Assembly (NCBI GenBank): GCA_041859375.1
Contig: JBHEKP010000053.1
Coordinates: 1 to 12,653 of the forward strand
Reading direction: 5' to 3'
DNA from: JBHEKP01 sp041859375
Lineage (GTDB): Bacteria; Hydrogenedentota; Hydrogenedentia; Hydrogenedentales; CAITNO01
DNA: 12,653 bases
Shown: positions 1-6,675 of the stretch, piece after piece
Numbering within the stretch: the stretch's first letter is position 1
How the letters are laid out: the number at the start of each line of letters is the position of its first letter
Program-made: the position numbers and the translations under genes
Notes under the pieces: model-generated
The model's input: only the letters and a program-made list of their open reading frames with translations
What the model was told of the DNA's origin: nothing
Databases searched by the model: none

Positions 1-984
1 GCCCCGGTCCTCGAAGGTGTCCTTCTGGTTCGTGCGCGGCGACGCGTCCCAGCCCATGCTCACGTTCGGATAGTAGGGCACGGGCCACCGCTTCACAAAG
101 CCCTCCCACAGCGGCGTGGAGGCGTTCATCCAGGCGGTGTAGTCCGCCTTCGGAAAGCCCTTCGGCACGGCGTGGTGAATCCAGCAGTACGAGGTGACAC
201 TGTCAAAGCCCAGCTTCGCCAGCATCTCCTCCGGGTTCTTGATGGTCTGCTCGTTCGGCAGGAGCTGCACGCCCCAGACCACGGCGTTCAGATGGACCGG
301 CGTGCCCGCAGCAGCCGCCCGCTCCCGGAAGCCGTCCAGCGCGGCCCGTGTGTTGTCGATGCCACCGAAGCCCTTCACCAGCGTCATCAGCTCGTACACC
401 GAGAAATAGCATTTCCCGCCAATCCGCAGATGGTTCGGCTGGGAGAAATAGGTTTTGATCACATGGTCCGTCAGCTTCACGAAGGTTTCCGGCGTCACCG
501 GGCCGGGGTGGATCACCTTCGGCTTCACCCCCGCCGACATGGGGAAGATGTCTATCCAGTCGTGGTTCGCCCACATCAGTGCGAATTTCATCCGGTCGCG
601 GTTGGGCGCCTTCAAAAAGCCCTGTTCCAGGCCCCGCTCAATAAAGGGGCCCGTGTCGTGCCAGTACCAGTCGTAAAGGAAGCAGGTCACCCCGTGGTCC
701 GCCGCCGCGTCAATCTTCCGCGCCATCACCGCCGGGTCGGACTCGTCCTCATAGCCCCATGCGGGCACCTTCGGCTGGTCATGCCCTGGAAAGCGCGGGC
801 CCGCCTGCTTCATCAGCTCCCACTCCGTCCACCCCTCGCCGCGCTCCGCGCTGTACACCGGGTTCGGGTGGTAGCTCGGAAAATAATAGGCCGCGATTTC
901 GTATTCCCCGCCGAAGCTCATGGTTTGCGCTCCCGTGAATGCCGCTGCCGCGGCGATGACTGCCAGGCCGGTTCTGATGTTCAT
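1..984 (-). CDS. Secreted WbsX/GH99-like domain protein (3' end cut off)
   Basis: The first 328 codons of a gene that continues beyond the left edge. The ATG at 984 is preceded by GGAGG (994-998) with a 9-nt gap. Residues 1 to about 22 are a signal peptide: basic Arg4, then an Ala-rich hydrophobic stretch. The mature part opens with YYFPSYHP (33-40), GWTEW, GHDQP and an aromatic FLYDWYWHD strand, then LMWANHDW and a terminal GWDASPR. This order of motifs is typical of the glycosyltransferase WbsX-like / GH99-like family (PF14307), a TIM-barrel group related to endo-alpha-mannosidases. Family members were first named from O-antigen clusters, but many are exported proteins in polysaccharide-degrading bacteria. 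The signal peptide here favours an extracytoplasmic glycosidase-like role. Substrate and activity are unknown. The gene is divergent from the GH31 gene. Family assignment is fairly sure; catalytic function is inference. Confidence 0.85.
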   Translation of the reverse strand, partial: MNIRTGLAVIAAAAAFTGAQTMSFGGEYEIAAYYFPSYHPNPVYSAERGEGWTEWELMKQAGPRFPGHDQPKVPAWGYEDESDPAVMARKIDAAADHGVTCFLYDWYWHDTGPFIERGLEQGFLKAPNRDRMKFALMWANHDWIDIFPMSAGVKPKVIHPGPVTPETFVKLTDHVIKTYFSQPNHLRIGGKCYFSVYELMTLVKGFGGIDNTRAALDGFRERAAAAGTPVHLNAVVWGVQLLPNEQTIKNPEEMLAKLGFDSVTSYCWIHHAVPKGFPKADYTAWMNASTPLWEGFVKRWPVPYYPNVSMGWDASPRTNQKDTFEDRG

Positions 985-1010
985 GCGTCAAATCCTCCAA
1001 GGTTGGGATC

Positions 1011-1019
1011 ACTTTAGCA
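1011..1019 (-). promoter_or_regulatory. Possible extended -10 promoter for the WbsX-like gene
   Basis: On the minus strand TGC is followed by TAAAGT (1016-1011), an extended -10 element matching 4 of 6 TATAAT positions. No convincing -35 lies 17-18 bp upstream, as expected if the TG extension compensates. The start would fall near 1005, giving a leader of about 20 nt that still contains the GGAGG at 994-998. Pattern match only. Confidence 0.3.
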
Positions 1020-1036
1020 CAGGGAGGCGGCGCGGG

Positions 1037-1066
1037 GTGACATCGGCATGCCGCAGGGGCTACTAT
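1037..1066 (+). promoter_or_regulatory. Probable sigma70-type promoter for the GH31 gene
   Basis: GTGACA (1037-1042, 5 of 6 to TTGACA), an 18-bp spacer, and TACTAT (1061-1066, 4 of 6 to TATAAT). Transcription would start near 1073, leaving a leader of about 38 nt with AAGGA at 1099-1103. The spacer contains the perfect 10-bp palindrome CGGCATGCCG (1044-1053), a possible operator placed where a bound repressor would block polymerase. Confidence 0.5.
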
Positions 1067-1110
1067 ATGGGCCTGTGCGGGTTTTTTCATTCCAACGCAA
1101 GGACACTCCT

Positions 1111-2853
1111 ATGTTAAGCAATGTTTGGGTGCGCCGGGGCCTCTGCGGGCTGGGCATCGTCCTCGGGCTGTTCGTTGTCTTCCTGTACTGTTACGTTGTT
1201 TTTCCGGTGTGGGGCATGCCCTTCAACGGGCCGCGCCATGTGAACCCGCCGCTGACGCCCGCCTGGGCGCTCGAACCGTGGATTTGGGAGGACGACACGG
1301 TGACGGCCGCGTCCACGCTGGAACTGGTGGACGGCTACCTGGCGAACGATTTCCCCACCCAGTCCGTGCTGATTGACTCGCCCTGGTCGCTGCGTTACAA
1401 CGACTTCAAGGTGGACGAGGCGCGTTTTCCCAACCCGGCCGAATTCTTCAAGGGCCTCCAGGACCGGGGTCTGCGCGTGGCGCTGTGGATGACCTGCATG
1501 GTCAACAGCGAGAGCGAGGACACGGCAATCAAGGATTCGTCTGACTGGTTCGCCGAGGCGGCGCGCAACAAGTACGTGGCGGGCGGCGACTACCAGGTGA
1601 AATGGTGGAAGGGCCGGGGCGGCCTCATCGACTACACGAGTCCGGCGGCGATGGCCTGGTGGCGCAACATGCAGCAGCAGGTGCTCGACTGGGGCGTTGA
1701 CGGCTGGAAACTGGACGGGACGGCCACCTATTTCACCTCGTTCATCGGGCCGGTGCCGGTCCCCTACCAGCGCGTGAACCAGGGCTGGATGACCATGCGC
1801 GGCTACATGGACCATTATTACCGCGACGAGTACCGCCACGGGCTCACGCAGAACCCGGAATTCGTTACCATGAGCCGGGCCATGGACAGCGTGCTTCCCC
1901 TGGCGCATCCCGAGGGCTTCGCCCCGGTGGACGCATCCACCCTCAACTGGGTGGGCGACAACACGCACACCTGGACCTACGAGGAGCGCGGCATCGAGCG
2001 CGCCCTTTACTGCATCCTGCGCAGCGCGAAGCTGGGCTACAACGTGGTGGGCAGCGACATCGCGGGCTACCATGGCAAGGAGCCCATCCCCGCAAACCTC
2101 TACATCCGCTGGGCCCAGTTCTCCACTTTCTGCGGGTTCTTCCTGAATGGCGGCCACGGCGAGCGGCGCATGTGGATGCGCAGCCCGCTGGAGCTGGAGG
2201 AGGTGCGCCGGGCGTCCTGGCTGCACTCCGAGCTGGTGCCCTACATCTACAGCCACGTGGTGGAGGCGCACAAGGGCGGCGAGGTGCTCATGCGCCCGCT
2301 GGACAAGGGCAAGTACCATTACCTCTTCGGCGACTCGCTGTTCGTCGCCCCGGTTTACAAGGATTCCGAGGCGGTGGAGGTGTCCCTGCCCGAAGGGCGG
2401 TGGCGTTACTGGTTCAACGACGCGGAGGTGGTGGAGGGGCCGAAAACCTTCACCCGCAACTATCCGCTCAGCGAATACCCCGTTTATGTGCGCGACGGTG
2501 CGATCATCCCGATGAACATCCGCCGCGAATACACGGGCATCGGCGCGCGCGACTGGGAGGGGCTGCTCACTCTGAATATTTACCCCGACGGGGAAGGCAA
2601 ATTCTCGGTCCACCACACCGACAACTCGGGCGAGCTGGACGTGTCGGTGAAGGCGGGCGCCCCGCTGGAGATCACCCTTGGCGGCGCGGCCAAGCCGCAC
2701 CTGCTCCGGGTGCTGTGCCCGCAGAAGCCCGCCTCCGTGCAGCTTGACGGCAAAGCCCTTGAGGAGGGGAAGGACTGGGAATACCAGGCCGGCCGCCAGC
2801 GGCTGATCGTGCGCAACATACTGCCCATGACCGGCACCTACACCATTTCCTGA
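1111..2853 (+). CDS. Membrane-anchored GH31 family glycoside hydrolase, compact form
   Basis: A retaining alpha-glycosidase of family GH31, 580 residues. I chose ATG 1111 because AAGGA (1099-1103) lies 7 nt upstream and the hydrophobic anchor follows at once; an in-frame ATG at 1048 would put a promoter-like element inside the coding region. Residues 13-32 form one membrane segment with no obvious cleavage site, so the enzyme is probably anchored facing the periplasm. Catalytic motifs are GWKLDG with nucleophile Asp202, WVGDNTHTW with acid/base Asp283, and the downstream GSDIAGYHG strand; C-terminal beta-sheet domains follow. The barrel starts near residue 60, so the N-terminal beta-sandwich of roughly 200 residues usual in GH31 is absent or minimal; most family members are 650 residues or longer. 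Substrate (alpha-glucoside, alpha-xyloside, alpha-galactoside or other) cannot be read from sequence. Monocistronic, with its own promoter and terminator. Confidence 0.9.
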   Translation: MLSNVWVRRGLCGLGIVLGLFVVFLYCYVVFPVWGMPFNGPRHVNPPLTPAWALEPWIWEDDTVTAASTLELVDGYLANDFPTQSVLIDSPWSLRYNDFKVDEARFPNPAEFFKGLQDRGLRVALWMTCMVNSESEDTAIKDSSDWFAEAARNKYVAGGDYQVKWWKGRGGLIDYTSPAAMAWWRNMQQQVLDWGVDGWKLDGTATYFTSFIGPVPVPYQRVNQGWMTMRGYMDHYYRDEYRHGLTQNPEFVTMSRAMDSVLPLAHPEGFAPVDASTLNWVGDNTHTWTYEERGIERALYCILRSAKLGYNVVGSDIAGYHGKEPIPANLYIRWAQFSTFCGFFLNGGHGERRMWMRSPLELEEVRRASWLHSELVPYIYSHVVEAHKGGEVLMRPLDKGKYHYLFGDSLFVAPVYKDSEAVEVSLPEGRWRYWFNDAEVVEGPKTFTRNYPLSEYPVYVRDGAIIPMNIRREYTGIGARDWEGLLTLNIYPDGEGKFSVHHTDNSGELDVSVKAGAPLEITLGGAAKPHLLRVLCPQKPASVQLDGKALEEGKDWEYQAGRQRLIVRNILPMTGTYTIS

Positions 2854-2864
2854 ACCGTTCATTC

Positions 2865-2912
2865 CGGCGGGCCGGTTTCCCCCTTGGAACCGGCCCGCCG
2901 CCCCTTTTCTTT
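2865..2912 (+). terminator. Intrinsic terminator after the GH31 gene
   Basis: A 13-bp GC-rich stem, CGGCGGGCCGGTT (2865-2877) pairing with AACCGGCCCGCCG (2888-2900), closes a loop of about 10 nt that can tighten through inner T-G and C-G pairs. The run CCCCTTTTCTTT (2901-2912) follows. It begins 12 bp after the stop codon. It separates GH31 from the ABC transporter unit. Confidence 0.9.
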
Positions 2913-2940
2913 GACCGTTCCGGGGGGTGTGTGCTACCAT
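2911..2940 (+). promoter_or_regulatory. Probable sigma70-type promoter for the ABC-transporter operon
   Basis: TTGACC (2911-2916, 5 of 6 to consensus), 18-bp spacer, and TACCAT (2935-2940) preceded by TGC, an extended -10. Transcription would begin near 2947, about 33 nt before the ATG. The -35 shares its first two T residues with the T-tract of the upstream terminator. Confidence 0.5.
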
Positions 2941-2979
2941 CCACCCCGGCCAACCAATTGCAAATAAACGGGTTTCACC

Positions 2980-4959
2980 ATGCTCGACACCACCGCCACC
3001 AGTCCCGGCTTCGGCTCCGCCCACATCCCGCGCGGCTCCGCGTGGCGCGTTTACCGGCGGCTGCTGGGCTATGCGCTGCGCTACAAAAAGCGCCTGCTCG
3101 TGTCGCTGCTGCTGGCGGTGCTCATCGCGGTCTCCTTCGGCGCGATGCTGGTGGGCGTGGGATCGGTGATCAAGCTGACCTTCTACCAGCCGCCCGACGC
3201 GGCGGCGCTGGCCGCCGGGGAAAAGGTGAAGGAGGACCCCGCCCAGTCCATGGCGCGTGACATCACCGCCTACTGCGGCACGATGCGGTCGTGGACCGGC
3301 TGGGCGCCCGCCGGGCTGGACGCGCGCTTTCTGGCGCTGGTGGCGGAAATGCGGGGCAACCGCATGCGCGCGCTGGTGGCGGCCTGCGCGCTGGTCACCG
3401 CGCTGGCCCTCTTTGTGGGGATAGCCCGGTTCTTCCAGGAGTTTCTGGCGAGCACCATCGGCGCGCGGGTGACCACGGACATCGGCCGGGAGATGTACGA
3501 GAACCTGATGCGCCAGTCCATGGGCTTTTTCGAGTCCCGCCCCTCGGGCGAGATTCTGGCGCGGTTCAACAACGACATGTTCATGGTGAACCGGGGCCTT
3601 GAGGGCGTCTTCGTCAAGCTCATGCGCGAGCCCTTCAAGATTGTGATGTTCTTCCTCATCGCGGTGCGGGTGGACTGGCAGCTCACCATCGTGGGCGTGT
3701 GCGTGCTGCCGCTGGTGCTCTACGCGCTCGTGTTCATCGGCAAGAAGATGCGCAAGAGCGTGCGCCGCTCCCTGCAGCGCATCGCGTCCATGACCTCGGT
3801 GGTGAACGAGACCATCCGGGGAATGGCCGTGATCAAGGGCTACAACATGGAGTCCTACGAAATCGGCCGCATCCACGGCGAGATAAACAAGCTGCGGCGC
3901 TTCCTCTACCAGATGGCGCGGCTCCACGCGGCCACCGGCCCGGTCACGGAGTTCATGCTGGTGCTGGGCGTGGTGGGCTTTGTGCTCTACAGCGGGCGCA
4001 GGGTGGAGACGGGCCTGCTGGACGCTGGCGATCTGGCCCAGCTCTATTTCGCGCTGGCGATGATGCTCGATCCGGTGCGCAAGCTCTCCGACGTGAACAA
4101 CCTGGTGCAGACCAGCGTGGCCAGCGCCGAGCGCTGCTTCGAGATGATTGACGCGCAACCCGGCATCACCGAGGCGCCCGACGCGGTGGCCCTGCCGCCG
4201 CTGCGCGACGCGCTGCGCTTCGAAAACGTGTCCTTCTCCTACAACGGGACGGACATGGTGCTCCGCGGCCTGAGTCTGGAGATCAAAAAGGGGCGGATGG
4301 TGGCGGTGGTGGGCTTCAGCGGCGCGGGCAAGAGCACCCTGGCCAAGCTGGTGCCGCGCTACTACGACGTGTGCGGGGGCGCGGTGACCATTGACGGCGT
4401 GGACATCCGGAAGGCCACCTTCCACAGCCTGCGCGACCAGCTCAGCATCGTCACACAGGACACCATCCTCTTCGACGAGAGCGTGCGCGCGAACATCGCC
4501 TTCGGCCGGGACGACTTCCCGCCCGAGCGCGTGGCGGCGGCGGCGCGGGCGGCGAACGCGGAGGACTTCATCGCATCGCTTCCCGGCGGCTACGACACCG
4601 TCATCGGCGAGTCGGGCGCGACCCTTTCCGGCGGGCAGCGGCAGCGCCTGGCCATCGCCCGGGCCATCATCAAGGACCCCTCGATCCTCATCCTCGACGA
4701 GGCCACCTCAAGCCTCGACTCCGAAAGCGAGCGGCTGATTCAGGACGCGCTCGACCACTTTGTCGCCGGGCGCACCACCATTGTCATCGCCCACCGCCTT
4801 TCCACCGTGCGCCGGGCGGATCTGATCGTCGTCATGGACCAGGGGCGGGTGGCCGAGCAGGGCACGCATGAGGAGCTGCTCGCGCGGAACGGCATCTACC
4901 GCCGCCTCCACGACACGCAGTTCAGGCCCGAAGAGGGCGGCGGGAACGGCGGCGCATGA
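2980..4959 (+). CDS. MsbA-type ABC exporter (fused permease and ATPase)
   Basis: A half-transporter of the type IV ABC exporter family (MsbA/lipid or multidrug type), 659 residues, expected to act as a homodimer in the inner membrane. Six membrane segments lie at about 39-66, 131-155, 217-237, 238-256, 322-340 and 353-375. The nucleotide-binding domain spans about 410-650 with Walker A GFSGAGKST (445-453, Lys451), Q-loop Gln493, signature LSGGQ (549-553), Walker B ILILDE (569-574, Glu574 catalytic) and switch His605, so it looks fully active. The ATG at 2980 has no good Shine-Dalgarno; the leader before it is A-rich. The loop between segments 1 and 2 is about 60 residues, much longer than in MsbA. 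The stop overlaps the next start by 4 bp, implying translational coupling with the lipoprotein. Substrate unknown; lipid-linked glycans or lipids are family-based guesses. Confidence 0.92.
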   Translation: MLDTTATSPGFGSAHIPRGSAWRVYRRLLGYALRYKKRLLVSLLLAVLIAVSFGAMLVGVGSVIKLTFYQPPDAAALAAGEKVKEDPAQSMARDITAYCGTMRSWTGWAPAGLDARFLALVAEMRGNRMRALVAACALVTALALFVGIARFFQEFLASTIGARVTTDIGREMYENLMRQSMGFFESRPSGEILARFNNDMFMVNRGLEGVFVKLMREPFKIVMFFLIAVRVDWQLTIVGVCVLPLVLYALVFIGKKMRKSVRRSLQRIASMTSVVNETIRGMAVIKGYNMESYEIGRIHGEINKLRRFLYQMARLHAATGPVTEFMLVLGVVGFVLYSGRRVETGLLDAGDLAQLYFALAMMLDPVRKLSDVNNLVQTSVASAERCFEMIDAQPGITEAPDAVALPPLRDALRFENVSFSYNGTDMVLRGLSLEIKKGRMVAVVGFSGAGKSTLAKLVPRYYDVCGGAVTIDGVDIRKATFHSLRDQLSIVTQDTILFDESVRANIAFGRDDFPPERVAAAARAANAEDFIASLPGGYDTVIGESGATLSGGQRQRLAIARAIIKDPSILILDEATSSLDSESERLIQDALDHFVAGRTTIVIAHRLSTVRRADLIVVMDQGRVAEQGTHEELLARNGIYRRLHDTQFRPEEGGGNGGA

Positions 4960-5693
4960 GCGCGCGGCGGGCCATTCCGGCGTTGCTGTGCCTGGCCGCG
5001 CTGACCGCGGGCTGCGGCTGCGGCGGGGACAAAAAGGCCCCGTCCGACCCGCCGGCGCCCGCGCCCAAGGCCGCCGTGCCGTCCCCGGCGCCCGCGCCGG
5101 AACCCGCCCCCGCCCCGGCGGCGTCTGCGGAAAAGCCGGCGGCGGTCATCACGGCCACGGTGACCGTGCTGGACGGCAAGGGAGCCCCCCTGCCGGGCAT
5201 GATCCCGGTTATCACCCGCCAGCCGAACGCCTTTGACGAGCCGGTGGCCGGGGGCGCGCCCACGGACGCTTCGGGCAAATCCGTGTTCACCTTTCCGGGC
5301 ACGGAAAAGTTCTGCCTGCGCGCGTGGGACCCGGAACTGAACCACTTCCCCAACAATTATTTCGACGTGGAGCCCGTCACGGAAAACGCGGCCACCAGCG
5401 CGGAGGTGGTGATGCTGCAATCCGCCGCCATCCACGGCATGCTGACCGCGCCCGACGGCGTCACCGCCCCGGCGGGCGTGCTTCGGGTGATGATGTACCA
5501 TCCGATGAAGGGGCCGTGGTGGCCGGCCCGCGCGGAACTGCGCGAGGGCGGCGTGTTTTCGCTGCCCCGCGTCCCGGCGGGCAGGTATATCATGCAGTTT
5601 GAATGCGACGCGGGCCGCCTGCGCCTGGAGGATGTGACCCTCATCCCCGGCGGAACGCTGGACCTCGGGCCGCGCCGCCTGGAAAAGCCCTAG
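4956..5693 (+). CDS. Pro/Ala-rich lipoprotein with Ig-like (carboxypeptidase regulatory-like) domain
   Basis: 245 residues. It starts on the ATG of an ATGA overlap with the ABC gene, so translation is probably coupled. The N-terminus has Arg4-Arg5, a hydrophobic core and LTAGC with candidate lipid-bearing Cys20; Thr at -3 is slightly off the standard lipobox. CGCGGDKK follows. Residues 28-60 form a Pro/Ala-rich linker with repeated AP and PAP units, probably spanning the periplasm or cell-wall layer. The rest reads as beta-sandwich: ITATVTVLDGKGAPLPG opens like carboxypeptidase-regulatory/Ig-like domains, and the RVPAGRYIMQF turn near the C-terminus is typical of that fold. Two such domains may be present (about 62-150 and 155-240). 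No catalytic motif is seen. Gly at +2 suggests outer-membrane destination by the E. coli rule, which may not apply. It may be an accessory or surface partner of the exporter; function is otherwise unknown. Confidence 0.8.
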   Translation: MSARRAIPALLCLAALTAGCGCGGDKKAPSDPPAPAPKAAVPSPAPAPEPAPAPAASAEKPAAVITATVTVLDGKGAPLPGMIPVITRQPNAFDEPVAGGAPTDASGKSVFTFPGTEKFCLRAWDPELNHFPNNYFDVEPVTENAATSAEVVMLQSAAIHGMLTAPDGVTAPAGVLRVMMYHPMKGPWWPARAELREGGVFSLPRVPAGRYIMQFECDAGRLRLEDVTLIPGGTLDLGPRRLEKP

Positions 5694-5700
5694 GGAGCGG

Positions 5701-5730
5701 ATGAGCCGCGCCGGAAAAAGGAGACCCTGA
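5701..5730 (+). other. Nine-codon basic upstream ORF or relic of the nucleoside hydrolase N-terminus
   Basis: ATG at 5701 opens a frame encoding MSRAGKRRP, ending in TGA at 5728-5730, one base before the nucleoside hydrolase ATG. It encloses that gene's Shine-Dalgarno (AAGGAG, 5718-5723). GGGAG (5694-5698) lies close upstream. It could be a coupling leader peptide, chance, or the basic n-region of the following signal peptide cut off by a one-base slip in the A5 run at 5715-5719. Confidence 0.25.
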
Positions 5731-5731
5731 A

Positions 5732-6664
5732 ATGAGCATGATGCTTTCCCTCGGCCTGTTGTGCATGGCGGCCGCGCCCGTGCCGGTGCCCGTGATACTG
5801 GACACGGACCTCGGCGACGACATTGACGACACCTGGGCCCTCTGCCAGGCGCTGGGCACGCCGGAGATTGACCTGAAACTGGTGGTGACCGCCTTTCACA
5901 ACACCCCGCTGAAGGCGCGGCTGGTGGCGAAGATACTGGAGAGCGTCGGACGGACGGACATCCCCCTCGGCATCGGAAAAAAGACGGAGGAGAAGGGCGT
6001 CAACCAGGCGCAGTGGCTCGGCGAATACACGCTTGATCAGTACAAGGGCAGGGTCATCGAGGACGGCGTGGGCGCGCTGGTGGACGCGGTGAACGCGTCA
6101 AAGGGGCAGGTCACCATCTGCGCCATCGGGCCGGTGACCAACCTGGCCGAGGCGCTCAGACGCGACCCCGGCATCGCGAAGAAGGCGCGGGTGGTGCTCA
6201 TGGCGGGCAGCGTGCGCAAAGGCTACGAGGGCAAGGCGACTCCCCAGCCGGAATGGAACGTGCTCTGCGACGTGGCTGCGGCGCGGGCGGTGTTCGCCGC
6301 GCCCTGGGACATCACCATCGCACCGCTGGACTCCTGCGGCACGCTGAGGCTGACCGGCGCCGACTATGAACAAGTGGCGGGAAACACCACCGCAAAAGCG
6401 CGCACCATCATTGGGAACTACGACCAGTGGGTGAACCGCAGGCATTACGCGAAGGATTCGAGCAGCATCCTTTTCGACACGGTGGCGGTGCACCTGATCC
6501 ACAGCACCAACTATCTGGCCATGGAGACGGTGCCCCTGCGCATCGCCGACGACGGGCTCACCGCCGAGGACAGGGAAAAGGGCCGCCCGGTGCACTGCGC
6601 CATGGGCTGGACCGACGAGGCGGGCTTTAAGAAGGCCCTCATCGCGGCGGTGACCAAACCCTAG
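5732..6664 (+). CDS. Exported nucleoside hydrolase (IUNH family)
   Basis: Hydrolyses the N-glycosidic bond of (ribo)nucleosides to base and sugar, judged from family. 310 residues, matching the usual length. AAGGAG (5718-5723) sits 8 nt before ATG 5732. The Ca-binding aspartate cluster is present as VILDTDLGDDIDD (21-33), the two-residue-longer variant of the canonical DTDPGxDD. Further family landmarks are the IGPVTNLAEAL helix, VLMAGS, PEWNVLCDVAAARAVF (equivalent to the AEFN..DPEAA segment) and LFDTVAV near the C-terminus, which keeps the Asp of the usual HDP/LAV motif but has Phe where many members have His. Residues 1-15 are hydrophobic and signal-peptide-like but lack any Lys/Arg, so export is probable, not certain. 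It lies 38 bp after the lipoprotein gene in the same direction and is probably the last gene of that operon, suggesting nucleoside scavenging outside the cytoplasm. Base specificity is unknown. Confidence 0.9.
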   Translation: MSMMLSLGLLCMAAAPVPVPVILDTDLGDDIDDTWALCQALGTPEIDLKLVVTAFHNTPLKARLVAKILESVGRTDIPLGIGKKTEEKGVNQAQWLGEYTLDQYKGRVIEDGVGALVDAVNASKGQVTICAIGPVTNLAEALRRDPGIAKKARVVLMAGSVRKGYEGKATPQPEWNVLCDVAAARAVFAAPWDITIAPLDSCGTLRLTGADYEQVAGNTTAKARTIIGNYDQWVNRRHYAKDSSSILFDTVAVHLIHSTNYLAMETVPLRIADDGLTAEDREKGRPVHCAMGWTDEAGFKKALIAAVTKP

Positions 6665-6675
6665 CGGACGCGCGC

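Noticed and set aside
172..1017. Plus-strand frame of 281 codons near the left edge
   Set aside because: Antisense to the WbsX-like gene, whose minus-strand translation contains coherent family motifs.
1114..4425. Open frame of 1103 codons on the minus strand
   Set aside because: It runs antisense through the GH31 gene, the terminator and most of the ABC gene. Its translation is His/Arg/Ala/Gly-rich with no recognisable domain, the usual product of reading GC3-biased genes backwards.
5041..5130. Low-complexity GCGCCCGCGCC-type repeats
   Set aside because: They encode the Ala/Pro linker of the lipoprotein in frame and need no separate repeat or mobile-element explanation.
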